From Caballeronia calidae (GTDB lineage Bacteria; Pseudomonadota; Gammaproteobacteria; Burkholderiales; Burkholderiaceae), in the NCBI RefSeq assembly GCF_900044055.2, contig NZ_FCOX02000005.1, positions 1 to 64,000 on the forward strand: 64,000 bases of DNA. Direction: 5' to 3'. The first letter of the stretch is position 1, and each line of letters begins with the position of its first letter. The notes under the pieces are model-generated. The model did not search any database. It was not told the origin of the DNA and saw only the letters and a program-made list of their open reading frames with translations. A program made the position numbers and the translations under genes. Shown here piece by piece: positions 41,996-50,867 of this stretch.

Positions 41996-43912
41996 ATGTA
42001 CGACTTGCTGAAAACCATCGACGATCCGGCCGATTTGCGCGCCCTCGATCGCCGCCAACTGCAACCGCTGGCCGACGAGCTGCGAGCCTACGTGCTCGAC
42101 AGCGTGTCGCAGACGGGCGGCCATCTGTCGTCCAATCTGGGCACGGTCGAGCTGACGATTGCGTTGCACTATGTGTTCGATACGCCTAATGACCGCATCG
42201 TCTGGGACGTCGGTCATCAGACGTATCCACACAAGATCCTGACCGGCCGCCGCGATCAGATGCCGGGCCTGCGCCAGCTGGGCGGCATTTCCGGCTTCCC
42301 GCGACGCGCCGAGTCCGAGTACGACACCTTCGGCACCGCGCATTCGAGCACGTCGATATCGGCGGCGCTCGGCATGGCGATCGCCAACAAGCTGCAGGGC
42401 GACAACCGCTATTCGATCGCCGTGATCGGCGACGGCGCGATGACCGCGGGCATGGCCTTCGAGGCGATGAACAACGCGGGCGTCGCCGACGATCTGCCGC
42501 TGCTCGTCATCCTGAACGACAACGACATGTCGATTTCGCCGCCGGTCGGCGCGCTGAATCGCCATCTCGCGCGACTGATGTCGGGCCGCTTCTACGCAGC
42601 CGCGCGCGCGGGCGTCGAGCGCGTGCTGCGCGCGGCGCCGCCCATGCTCGATCTCGCCCGCAAGCTCGAAGAGCACGCGAAGGGCATGATCGTGCCGGCC
42701 ACGCTGTTCGAAGAGTTCGGTTTCAACTACATCGGACCGATCGACGGCCACGATCTCGATTCGCTGATCCCGACGTTGCAGAACATCAAGGAACTGCGCG
42801 GCCCGCAATTCCTGCACGTCGTGACGAAGAAAGGCCAGGGCTACAAGCTCGCCGAAGCCGATCCGGTGCTCTATCACGGCCCGGGCAAGTTCAATCCGGC
42901 CGAAGGCATCAAGCCGTCGACGGCGCCATCGAAGAAGACCTACACGCAAGTGTTCGGCGAATGGCTGTGCGACGCCGCGGCGCAGGATTCGCGCGTGGTC
43001 GGCATCACGCCGGCCATGCGCGAAGGCTCCGGCATGGTCGAGTTCGAGAAGCGCTTTCCGGACCGTTATTTCGATGTCGGCATCGCGGAGCAGCACGCCG
43101 TGACGTTCGCGGGCGGTCTCGCGGCGGACGGCATGAAGCCCGTCGTCGCGATCTATTCGACCTTCCTGCAACGCGCGTACGACCAGCTGATCCACGACGT
43201 CGCGCTGCAAAACCTGCCTGTCGTGTTCGCGATCGACCGCGCGGGGCTCGTCGGCGCGGACGGTGCGACGCACGCGGGCAACTACGACCTCGCGTTCCTG
43301 CGCTGCATCCCGAACATGACGGTGATGGCCGCATCGGACGAAAACGAGTGCCGCCAGATGCTCTACACGGCGCTCCAGCAGCCGAACCCGACGGCCGTGC
43401 GCTATCCGCGCGGCGCGGGCACCGGTGTCGCGACCGTCAAGCAGATGAGCGCGATTCCCGTCGGCAAGGGCGAGATTCGCCGCGAGTCGTCGCAGAAGCT
43501 CGGCTCGGGCAAGCGCATCGCGATCTGCGCGTTCGGCACGATGGTCGCGCCGTCGATCGCCGCCGCCGAGCAACTCGATCTGACGGTGGCCAACATGCGC
43601 TTCGTGAAGCCGGTCGATGCCGATCTGCTGCGCGAGCTCGCCGCGACGCACGACGCGATCGTGACGATCGAGGAAGGCGCGATCATGGGCGGCGCGGGCT
43701 CGGCGTGCGTCGAGGCGCTGCTCGCAAGCTCCATCTTGAAGCCCGTGCTGCAACTCGGCCTGCCGGATGCCTTCATCGATCACGGCGATCCGGCCAAGCT
43801 GCTTTCGAGCGTCGGGCTGGATGCGGCCGGCATCGTCAAGTCGATTCGCGAACGCTTCATCGACGCCGTCGAAAGCGCGCACGCAGGCAAGCTGACCAAG
43901 CGCGTCGCCTGA
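41996..43912 (+). CDS. dxs: 1-deoxy-D-xylulose-5-phosphate synthase
   Basis: The first enzyme of the MEP isoprenoid pathway joins pyruvate and glyceraldehyde-3-phosphate with thiamine diphosphate. The 638-residue length is standard. Motifs: [32 protein letters not shown] (thiamine-PP binding GDG...NN), [27 protein letters not shown] (catalytic Glu) and [15 protein letters not shown]. Third gene of xseB-ispA-dxs. Confidence 0.97.
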   Translation: MYDLLKTIDDPADLRALDRRQLQPLADELRAYVLDSVSQTGGHLSSNLGTVELTIALHYVFDTPNDRIVWDVGHQTYPHKILTGRRDQMPGLRQLGGISGFPRRAESEYDTFGTAHSSTSISAALGMAIANKLQGDNRYSIAVIGDGAMTAGMAFEAMNNAGVADDLPLLVILNDNDMSISPPVGALNRHLARLMSGRFYAAARAGVERVLRAAPPMLDLARKLEEHAKGMIVPATLFEEFGFNYIGPIDGHDLDSLIPTLQNIKELRGPQFLHVVTKKGQGYKLAEADPVLYHGPGKFNPAEGIKPSTAPSKKTYTQVFGEWLCDAAAQDSRVVGITPAMREGSGMVEFEKRFPDRYFDVGIAEQHAVTFAGGLAADGMKPVVAIYSTFLQRAYDQLIHDVALQNLPVVFAIDRAGLVGADGATHAGNYDLAFLRCIPNMTVMAASDENECRQMLYTALQQPNPTAVRYPRGAGTGVATVKQMSAIPVGKGEIRRESSQKLGSGKRIAICAFGTMVAPSIAAAEQLDLTVANMRFVKPVDADLLRELAATHDAIVTIEEGAIMGGAGSACVEALLASSILKPVLQLGLPDAFIDHGDPAKLLSSVGLDAAGIVKSIRERFIDAVESAHAGKLTKRVA

Positions 43913-43970
43913 CGCATCGCTGGAACGGCGCGCTCGGGGCGCGCCGCGCATCAACGCATCAACGCTTCGA

Positions 43971-44002
43971 CACACGGCGCGGGCACTGTCCCGCGCCGTG
44001 TG
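43971..44002. other. Perfect 13-bp hairpin between dxs and folE2
   Basis: CACACGGCGCGGG and CCCGCGCCGTGTG pair without mismatch around CACTGT. No T-run follows on either strand, so it is not a classic terminator. It may act in mRNA processing or stability, or as a protein-binding site 60 bases before folE2. Confidence 0.6.
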
Positions 44003-44062
44003 CGCTTCAACGTTTCGATCCGCTCGCGTCTTCATGACGCGCGGCGCATAAGGACAAAACAA

Positions 44063-44869
44063 ATGAATCAGATGAATCCCGCCTTCGTGATGCCCGATGT
44101 TCAAAGCACCCCCGACGTGCGCCAGATCGCGATTCAGCGCGTCGGCGTGAAGGGCGTGCGGCATCCGTTGTCGGTGCGCACGGCGAACGGCGTGCAGCCG
44201 AGCGTCGGCGTGTGGAATCTCGATGTGCATCTGCCCGCCGACCAGAAGGGCACGCACATGTCGCGCTTCGTCGCGCTGCTGGAAGAGAATGGCGAACCGC
44301 TCGATCAGGCCGCGCTGCGCACGCTGCTCGCCGCGATGCTGACCAAGCTCGAAGCGCATTCGGGGCGTATCGAAGTGAGCCTGCCGTACTTCGTGATGAA
44401 GACGGCGCCCGTCTCCGGCGTGCAAAGCCTGCTCGACTACGAAGCGACCTTCATCGCCGAGCGGCGCGATGACGAAACCCGCCTGTCGATGAAAGTGCTC
44501 GTGCCCGTGACGAGCCTGTGCCCGTGCTCGAAGAAAATCTCGCAATACGGCGCGCATAACCAGCGCTCGCACGTGACGATCACGGCGGAGCTCGCGGGCG
44601 ACGTCGCGGTCGAGGATCTGATCCGCATCGCGGAAGAAGAGGCGTCGTGCGAACTGTGGGGCTTGCTGAAGCGCCCCGACGAGAAGTTCGTGACCGAGCG
44701 CGCGTATGAGAACCCGAAGTTCGTCGAAGACCTCGTGCGCGATGTCGCGACGCGCCTGAACGCGGACGAGCGCATCGTCGCGTATGTGCTCGAAGCGGAG
44801 AACTTCGAGTCGATCCACAATCACAGCGCGTTTGCGGTGATCGAGCGGGACAAGCGCCGCGACGCCTGA
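44063..44869 (+). CDS. folE2: GTP cyclohydrolase IB (FolE2)
   Basis: Makes dihydroneopterin triphosphate from GTP, the first step of folate or queuosine synthesis. The 268-residue protein has the COG1469 signatures: [23 protein letters not shown]-like block (residues about 45-70), [10 protein letters not shown] with the active-site Cys and AHNQRSH. AAGGA precedes the ATG. Type IB enzymes do not depend strictly on zinc, unlike FolE1, and in some bacteria are made under zinc limitation; no Zur box was identified here. Confidence 0.93.
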   Translation: MNQMNPAFVMPDVQSTPDVRQIAIQRVGVKGVRHPLSVRTANGVQPSVGVWNLDVHLPADQKGTHMSRFVALLEENGEPLDQAALRTLLAAMLTKLEAHSGRIEVSLPYFVMKTAPVSGVQSLLDYEATFIAERRDDETRLSMKVLVPVTSLCPCSKKISQYGAHNQRSHVTITAELAGDVAVEDLIRIAEEEASCELWGLLKRPDEKFVTERAYENPKFVEDLVRDVATRLNADERIVAYVLEAENFESIHNHSAFAVIERDKRRDA

Positions 44870-44876
44870 GTCGGCG

Positions 44877-45794
44877 TCAGGCGAGCGCCGTTTCCGATGA
44901 AACGTGCGCTTCCCGCACCGAAGCCATCACCAGCGACGCCAGCCGCTCGACCGGCGGCGATGCGCTTCCCGGCGCGCGATGCAACGCCAGCGGAATCGAC
45001 GGCAACGCGGGCAGGCCGCAGTCGCCGGCATCGAGCGCGCGCACCGTCGACGGCAATCCGTAGCGCGTGCGCACCGTTACGCCGAGACCGGCCGCCGCCG
45101 CGGCCCACAAGCCCGACAGGCTCGGGCTCGTGAACGCCACCCGCCATTTGATGCCCGCGCGGTCGAGCGCCGCCGCCGCCGCGCTGTGAAACAGACACGG
45201 CCGATCGAACGCGATGAGCGGCAAGGGCTCGTCGGGATCGTATTGCCAGGGAACCGTCGATGACGCGATCCAGCGCATCGGCGGCGCGGCGATCGGCTCG
45301 GCGATCATCGCGGCGTTGCTGTCGCCGGTGACGCCGCCCGTGCCCCACACGAGCGCGAGATCGAGTTGCCCCGTATCGATGCGCTCCAGCAGCTCGGTAT
45401 TGCGCGCCACACGCGCTTCGATCCGCACCTTCGGATGCGCCCGCGCGAAGCGGCCGAGCACGTCGGGCAGCACGACTTCGCCGAAATCTTCCTGCAAGCC
45501 GAGCCGGATCCAGCCTTCCAGATCGACGCCTCGAATGGCGACGGCGGCTTCGTCGTTCAGTTCGACGAGCCGCCGGGCGTAGCCGAGCATCACTTCGCCC
45601 GCGTCCGTGAGCGCGAGCCCGCGCCCGGACTTGCGAAAGAGCGCCGCGCCCGCCTGTTCCTCCAGCTTGCGAAGCTGCGCACTCACCGCCGATGTCGAGC
45701 GTCCGACGCGGTCCGCCGCCTTCGCGAAGCTGCCCAGGTCCATGCCCGCGACGAAGCTGCGCAGCACCGCGAGATCGAATGTCGTCTGGCTCAT
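44877..45794 (-). CDS. LysR-family transcriptional regulator
   Basis: The 305-residue regulator has an N-terminal winged helix (LRSFVAGMDLGSFAKAADRVGRSTSAVSAQLRKLEE, read as the standard HTH) and a substrate-binding domain. ATG 45794 (MSQTTFDL) is chosen because homology begins there. Divergent from the MFS transporter with 93 bases between; LysR genes commonly control the divergent neighbour. The effector is unknown. Confidence 0.92.
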   Translation of the reverse strand: MSQTTFDLAVLRSFVAGMDLGSFAKAADRVGRSTSAVSAQLRKLEEQAGAALFRKSGRGLALTDAGEVMLGYARRLVELNDEAAVAIRGVDLEGWIRLGLQEDFGEVVLPDVLGRFARAHPKVRIEARVARNTELLERIDTGQLDLALVWGTGGVTGDSNAAMIAEPIAAPPMRWIASSTVPWQYDPDEPLPLIAFDRPCLFHSAAAAALDRAGIKWRVAFTSPSLSGLWAAAAAGLGVTVRTRYGLPSTVRALDAGDCGLPALPSIPLALHRAPGSASPPVERLASLVMASVREAHVSSETALA

Positions 45795-45798
45795 GGCA

Positions 45799-45852
45799 AT
45801 CGTCCTGATTTTTCGAATGATCGATGAAGAACTTTGTGATTTTAAGGACGAT
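45799..45852. promoter_or_regulatory. Possible regulator site between lysR and MFS genes
   Basis: ATCGTCCT (45799-45806) and AGGACGAT (45845-45852) form an 8-bp inverted repeat spaced by 38 bases; the right arm overlaps AGGACGATCCT, itself a small palindrome. The layout could suit a LysR tetramer on a divergent promoter. Confidence 0.35.
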
Positions 45853-45887
45853 CCTAAGCCCTCAAACTGGCCGCAGTCAAATTCGAC

Positions 45888-47129
45888 ATGGACTGCACGA
45901 TGGCCACTCCTCTCGTACTGAAATCGAAAAATGCGCCCGCGCTCGGCGGCGGGCATCGCTGGAAGGTGCTCGGTGTCGGCGTCGCGGCGAACGCGAGTTT
46001 CTCGGCGGCTGCGGCCGGCATTCCGACCACGGCCGTGTGGATGCGCAGCGGCTATCACCTGAGCAACGGCGAACTGGGACTCGTGCTCGGTGCGCTCGGA
46101 CTGGGCGTCGCGCTTTCTGAATTGCCTTGGGGCGTATTGACGGATCGCTGGGGCGACCGTCCGGTTCTGCTGACAGGCCTGCTGTCCACCGCCGCGGTGC
46201 TCGTCGCGATGAGCTTCTTCGCGCTGCCGTCGTCGGCCACGCTCGGCTGGCTCGTCTTCGCGATGTGCGCGCTCGGTCTGTTGGGCGGCAGCGTGAACGG
46301 ATCGAGCGGACGCGCGGTGATGGCGTGGTTCGCGGAAGGCGAGCGCGGCCTCGCGATGAGCATCCGGCAGACGGCGGTGCCGCTCGGCGGCGGCATCGGC
46401 GCGGCGCTGTTGCCGTGGCTCGCGTCGTCGCATGGCTTTGCGGCGGTGTTCGGCGCGCTGGCGGCGATGTGCGCGGTCTCGGGTGCCTTGGCCTGGCGCT
46501 GGCTGCACGAGCCGCCTGACGCGACGCATCGCGCGGCCGCGAACAAGAGCGCGGCACCGCTGACGAACGCGCTGGTCTGGCGCGTCGTGCTCGGCATCGG
46601 CATCCTGTGCGTGCCGCAGTTCGCGGTGCTGACGTTCGCGACCGTGTTTCTGCACGATGCCGGTCATTTCGGCGTGACCGCGATCAGCGCGACGATGGGC
46701 GCGATCCAGCTCGGCGCGATGGCGATGCGCGTCTGGAGCGGCCGTCACACGGACCGGCACGGCAACCGGCGTGCGTACATGCGCGTGTCGGTGATCGTGG
46801 CGTCGGCGTCGTTCGTCGTGCTGGCGGCGGCGACCGCGAGCGGCGCCGCGCATGCGCCCGTGCTGCTCGCGTCGATTCTTGTCTTCGCCGGCATCTGCGT
46901 CTCGGCGTGGCACGGCGTCGCGTACACGGAACTGGCGACGCTCGCCGGCACCGAACGTGCGGGCACCGCGCTCGGCATGGCGAATACGGCCGTCTACGCC
47001 GGCTTCTTCCTGACGCCGCTCGTCATTCCGCAGGTGCTCGCGGCGGGATCGTGGACGGTCGTATGGCTCGCGGCGGGCGTGTGCGCGTCGTTTGCGCTGC
47101 TGTTGTTTCCCCGGCCCGAGCGACCTTAA
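45888..47129 (+). CDS. MFS transporter
   Basis: The 413-residue protein has twelve hydrophobic segments. LPWGVLTDRWGDRPVLL is the MFS motif A after TM2; RHTDRHGNRRAY repeats it in the second half. Substrate cannot be told; CynX/NimT-like or drug efflux are possible. Two in-frame ATGs (45888, 45900) are 12 bases apart and neither has a clear ribosome-binding site. Divergent from the LysR regulator, which probably controls it. Confidence 0.85.
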   Translation: MDCTMATPLVLKSKNAPALGGGHRWKVLGVGVAANASFSAAAAGIPTTAVWMRSGYHLSNGELGLVLGALGLGVALSELPWGVLTDRWGDRPVLLTGLLSTAAVLVAMSFFALPSSATLGWLVFAMCALGLLGGSVNGSSGRAVMAWFAEGERGLAMSIRQTAVPLGGGIGAALLPWLASSHGFAAVFGALAAMCAVSGALAWRWLHEPPDATHRAAANKSAAPLTNALVWRVVLGIGILCVPQFAVLTFATVFLHDAGHFGVTAISATMGAIQLGAMAMRVWSGRHTDRHGNRRAYMRVSVIVASASFVVLAAATASGAAHAPVLLASILVFAGICVSAWHGVAYTELATLAGTERAGTALGMANTAVYAGFFLTPLVIPQVLAAGSWTVVWLAAGVCASFALLLFPRPERP

Positions 47130-47166
47130 ACTGTCCGTCCGAGAAATCGACCACGCGGAGCGCATC

Positions 47167-47793
47167 GTGATTCTCATCGGCCAATACGATTCCCCGTTCG
47201 TGCGGCGCGTTGCCATCGCGCTGAATCTTTACGGCATGGCGTACGAGCATCGCCCGTGGTCGACCTTCGGGGATGCCGACAAGATCGCGCCGTACAACCC
47301 GCTGTGCCGCGTGCCGACGCTCGTGCTCGATTCCGGCGATGCGCTCATCGAGAGCACGATGATCCTCGATTACCTCGATGAACAGGCGGGCGATGCGCGC
47401 GCGCTGGTCGCATCGCGCGGCGAGCAACGGCGTCAGGCGCTGAAGGTCTGCGCCTTGGCAACGGGCCTCGCCGACAAGGCCGTCGCGCTCGTCTACGAAC
47501 GCGTGCTGCACAAGGAGAAATCGCAGGCGTGGCTCGATCGCTGCGCGGGGCAGGTCGAGCGCGTGCTCAATGCGCTGGAAGCGGACCGCGCCGCGCGCGC
47601 GACGCCTTACTGGTTCGGCGATGCCATCGGCCACGCGGATATCGCCGTGGCCTGTGCACTGCGCTTCGCGCGCGAGGCGCATCCGGAGATTTTCAGTTCG
47701 ACGCGCTGGCCGACGCTCATCGGCCATAGCGACCGCTGCGAGATGCTGGCGGTCTTCAAGGCGATCGTGCAGCCGTTCAATCCGCCGCGCTAA
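47167..47793 (+). CDS. Glutathione S-transferase family protein
   Basis: The 208-residue protein starts at GTG 47167, with GGAG 6 nt upstream. The thioredoxin-like N-terminal domain opens ILIGQYDSPFVRRVAIAL (Ser in SPF near residue 10 as likely GSH-activating residue), then RVPTLVLDSGDALIESTMILDYLDE, the GSH gamma-glutamyl contact. An all-helical domain follows. It lies 37 bases after the MFS gene on the same strand. Substrate unknown. Confidence 0.88.
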   Translation: MILIGQYDSPFVRRVAIALNLYGMAYEHRPWSTFGDADKIAPYNPLCRVPTLVLDSGDALIESTMILDYLDEQAGDARALVASRGEQRRQALKVCALATGLADKAVALVYERVLHKEKSQAWLDRCAGQVERVLNALEADRAARATPYWFGDAIGHADIAVACALRFAREAHPEIFSSTRWPTLIGHSDRCEMLAVFKAIVQPFNPPR

Positions 47794-47809
47794 ACGCTCG
47801 GCTTCAGGC

Positions 47810-48838
47810 TCACGCGCGCGCGAGCGATGTCAGGTCCCAGCGCGGCTTCACGGTGAACGCGTAGTCGCGCACGGCCTGCTCGGGCCAGCGCGCAAGCCGC
47901 AGCGCGCCCGCGAGCGCGATCATCGCGCCGTTGTCGGTGCACAGCGAGAGGTCGGGATAATGCACGTCGAAGCGGCGCTTCTTCGCCGCCGCCGACAGCG
48001 CCTCGCGCAACTGCCGGTTCGCGCCGACACCGCCCGCCACGACGAGCCGCTTCAAGCCCGTCTTCTTCAGCGCGGCCAGCGATTTGGCGACGAGCACGTC
48101 CACCGCCGCATCGACGAAACCGCGCGCGAGATCGGCCTTCGCCTGCTCGCATACGTTGTTGCCGAGCTTGCGGCTTTGCGTGAGCACGGCGGTTTTCAGG
48201 CCGCTGAAGCTGAAGTCGAGATCGCCGGAATGGAGCATCGGACGCGGCAGCGTGACCGCGCCCGGCGTGCCGAACTCCGCGAGCCGCGACACTTCCGGCC
48301 CGCCCGGATAGCCGAGGCCGAGCAGCTTCGCGGTTTTGTCGAAGGCTTCGCCGGCGGCATCGTCGAGGGTTTCGCCGAGCGTCTCGTACACGCCGACATC
48401 GGTGACGCGCATCAGCTGCGTGTGCCCGCCCGACACCAGCAGCGCGACGAACGGAAAGGGCGGCGGTTCGGCAACGAGCAGCGGCGACAGCAGATGCCCT
48501 TCGAGATGATGGATGCCGACGGTCGGCTTGTCCCACGCCATCGCGAGCGAATTGGCGATGCTCGCGCCCACGAGCAGCGCGCCCGCGAGACCCGGCCCCT
48601 GCGTGAACGCGATGGCGTCGATATCGCCGCGCCTCGCGCCGGACTTCTCCAGTACTTCCTCGAGCAGCGGCAGCGCGCGCCGGATGTGATCGCGCGAAGC
48701 GAGTTCCGGCACGACGCCGCCGTAATCGCGATGCATCGCGATTTGCGAGTGGAGAGCGTGCGAAAGCAGGCCGCGCTCGGTGTCGTAGAGGGCGAGGCCG
48801 GTTTCGTCGCAGGAGCTTTCGATGCCTAGAACGAGCAT
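47810..48838 (-). CDS. tsaD: tRNA N6-threonylcarbamoyladenosine transferase TsaD
   Basis: Transfers the threonylcarbamoyl group to A37 of ANN-decoding tRNAs with TsaB and TsaE. The 342-residue protein begins [18 protein letters not shown], carries the metal-binding HHLEGH motif and the nucleotide loop VSGGHTQL, and contains [13 protein letters not shown] near the end. Convergent with the GST gene, 16 bases apart. Confidence 0.96.
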   Translation of the reverse strand: MLVLGIESSCDETGLALYDTERGLLSHALHSQIAMHRDYGGVVPELASRDHIRRALPLLEEVLEKSGARRGDIDAIAFTQGPGLAGALLVGASIANSLAMAWDKPTVGIHHLEGHLLSPLLVAEPPPFPFVALLVSGGHTQLMRVTDVGVYETLGETLDDAAGEAFDKTAKLLGLGYPGGPEVSRLAEFGTPGAVTLPRPMLHSGDLDFSFSGLKTAVLTQSRKLGNNVCEQAKADLARGFVDAAVDVLVAKSLAALKKTGLKRLVVAGGVGANRQLREALSAAAKKRRFDVHYPDLSLCTDNGAMIALAGALRLARWPEQAVRDYAFTVKPRWDLTSLARA

Positions 48839-48914
48839 GGATTCAAAGCGTCAGAGGTAACAGAAAAGTATAGCAGCGGCGGGTAAATCGCGTCCCGCAG
48901 GTAAAATGCGCGCC

Positions 48915-50141
48915 ATGGAATCCTTCGATATCGCCGTCATCGGCGCGGGCGCGGCCGGCATGATGTGCGCGGCCGTGGCCGCTCAATCCGGGCGCCGCGT
49001 CGTGCTCATCGACCACGCCGAGCGTCTCGCCGAAAAAATCCGCATCTCCGGCGGCGGGCGTTGCAACTTCACCAACATCAATGCTCAGCCGGCCAATTTT
49101 TTATCGGCGAATCCGCATTTCTGCCGCTCCGCGCTTGCGCGTTACACGCCGCGCGATTTTCTCGCGCTGCTCAAGCAATACCGCGTGAAGTGGCACGAGA
49201 AGCACAAGGGCCAGCTTTTTTGCGACGACTCCAGCGATACGGTCATCGACGTGCTGAAAAGCGAGTGCGATGCGGGCGGCGTCGCGTGGCGGCGTCCGGT
49301 CAGCGTGCATGAGATCCGTCACGACGGCGCGCGCTTTGCGCTCGACACGACCGCGGGCGCGATCGGCGCGGCGGCGCTCATCATCGCGACGGGCGGCCTG
49401 TCGATTCCGAAGATCGGCGCGACGGACTTCGGTTATCGCGTCGCGAAGCAGTTCGGCCACAAGCTCGTCGATACGCGTCCCGCGCTGGTTCCGCTGACGT
49501 TCACGTCCGCCGACTGGGCGCCGTTCGCCGCGCTCTCGGGGCTTTCGCTGCCGGTGCGCATCGGCACAGGCAAGGGCAAAGCGCGCGGCGAGTTCGACGA
49601 GGATCTGCTGCTCACGCATCGCGGCGTGTCGGGGCCGGGCGTGCTGCAGATATCGAGCTACTGGAACACGTCGGAGCCGATCCACGTCGATCTGCTCCCC
49701 GACGCCGACGCCGCCGAAATGCTGATCGAAGCGAAAGCGGGCTCGAAGAAGCAGATCGGCAACTTCCTCGGCGAGCACGTCCCCGCGCGTCTCGCGCACG
49801 CCTGGCTCGAAGCGCAGCGCGTGTCCGTCGATGCGCGCCTCGCCGATCTGCCCGACCGCACTTTGCGCGCCATCGGCGCGTCGCTGTCGAACTGGACGCT
49901 GATGCCGAGCGGCACCGAAGGCTATCGCAAGGCGGAAGTGACGCGCGGCGGTGTCGATACCCGCGAGCTTTCGTCGGCGACGATGATGAGCGAGCGCGTC
50001 GCCGGGCTCTATTTCATCGGCGAGGCGGTGGATGTCACCGGCTGGCTCGGCGGCTACAACTTCCAGTGGGCGTGGGCGTCGGGCGTCGCGGCGGGCAAGG
50101 CCGCCGCCGAGTTCGCGCGCGGCGCGGCGACGGCCGGCTGA
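48915..50141 (+). CDS. HI0933/BaiN-family flavoprotein
   Basis: The 408-residue NAD(P)/FAD-dependent protein has FDIAVIGAGAAGMMCA (FAD Rossmann), KIRISGGGRCNFTN (the signature of the HI0933 family), and a final GEAVDVTGWLGGYNFQWAWASG block that contacts FAD. Members are poorly characterised; some reduce unsaturated bile acids, others are linked to RNA modification or are unknown. ATG 48915 (MESFDIA) is preferred over ATG 48906. Confidence 0.88.
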   Translation: MESFDIAVIGAGAAGMMCAAVAAQSGRRVVLIDHAERLAEKIRISGGGRCNFTNINAQPANFLSANPHFCRSALARYTPRDFLALLKQYRVKWHEKHKGQLFCDDSSDTVIDVLKSECDAGGVAWRRPVSVHEIRHDGARFALDTTAGAIGAAALIIATGGLSIPKIGATDFGYRVAKQFGHKLVDTRPALVPLTFTSADWAPFAALSGLSLPVRIGTGKGKARGEFDEDLLLTHRGVSGPGVLQISSYWNTSEPIHVDLLPDADAAEMLIEAKAGSKKQIGNFLGEHVPARLAHAWLEAQRVSVDARLADLPDRTLRAIGASLSNWTLMPSGTEGYRKAEVTRGGVDTRELSSATMMSERVAGLYFIGEAVDVTGWLGGYNFQWAWASGVAAGKAAAEFARGAATAG

Positions 50142-50191
50142 GCGCGCACTCGCGGGGGTTTTGGCGAGTCTCGAAATGCGTACCCGTTTGC

Positions 50192-50338
50192 TATACTCAG
50201 TCGGTCATCGGAGGATTCTCTCCGCTCTGGCTGGCGCTCGGACGGTTATCGCGGCAAGGCATGGATGCATGGTTCGCCGCGGCTCAAAACGGCTCGCAAA
50301 CAATCCCGCTTGAGGAGGCGTTTCCCAAGCGGGTTTTT
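50192..50338 (+). ncRNA. Candidate short transcript upstream of yqeY (sRNA or leader)
   Basis: A -10 box TATACT at 50192-50197 is followed about 110 bases later by a strong intrinsic terminator ending at 50338. Between them there is no open frame with plausible composition. The expected product is an RNA of about 135 nt. Rpsu (S21), usually encoded here ahead of yqeY, is not present. The segment could be a remnant leader of that gene, an attenuator of yqeY-dnaG-rpoD, or an independent small RNA. No -35 consensus was seen. Confidence 0.35.
50305..50338 (+). terminator. Intrinsic terminator or attenuator before yqeY
   Basis: CCCGCTTG and CAAGCGGG form a perfect 8-bp stem with TTTTT after it. 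The 13-base loop contains AGGAGG. It lies 62 bases before the yqeY ATG. Confidence 0.75.
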
Positions 50339-50400
50339 GCTTTCGCGGCACGGTCGGCGCCCGCCGGAATTCAAACTTTCGCAATTGCACCGGGTGAACG

Positions 50401-50847
50401 ATGAGCCTCAAAGACCAGATCAACGACGACATGAAGACTGCCATGCGCGCGAAGGAAACCGAGCGCCTCGGCACGATTCGCCTGCTGCTCGCGGCAATCA
50501 AGCAGCGTGAAGTCGACGATCGCGTCACGCTCGACGACGCGGGCATCACCGCCGTCATCGACAAGATGATCAAGCAGCGCAAGGATTCGATCAGCCAGTT
50601 CGAGGCCGCGGGCCGCACCGATCTCGCCGACAAGGAAAAGGCGGAGCTCGCGGTGCTGTCGGCGTACATGCCGGAACAGCTTTCCGCCGATGCGATCGCC
50701 GCCGAAGTGCAGGCCGCCATCGCCGCGACGGGTGCCGCCGGCCCGCAGGACATGGGCAAGGTGATGGGCGTGCTGAAGCCGAAGCTGGCCGGCAAAGCCG
50801 ACATGACCGCCGTCTCGGCGCAGGTGAAGGCAGCACTCGCCAAGTAA
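50401..50847 (+). CDS. yqeY: GatB/YqeY-domain protein
   Basis: The 148-residue all-helical protein starts MSLKDQINDDMKTAMRAK, has TIRLLLAAIKQREVD and YMPEQLS, and ends in the domain shared with the tail of the GatB amidotransferase subunit (GPQDMGKVMGVLKPKL). Its role is unclear, perhaps tRNA binding. It stands directly ahead of dnaG-rpoD, as is common in proteobacteria. Confidence 0.93.
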   Translation: MSLKDQINDDMKTAMRAKETERLGTIRLLLAAIKQREVDDRVTLDDAGITAVIDKMIKQRKDSISQFEAAGRTDLADKEKAELAVLSAYMPEQLSADAIAAEVQAAIAATGAAGPQDMGKVMGVLKPKLAGKADMTAVSAQVKAALAK

Positions 50848-50867
50848 CCTCCGCGGCTTATTGATCG

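Noticed and set aside
41966-44824. 952-codon minus-strand frame over dxs and folE2
   Set aside because: Antisense shadow of two intact genes.
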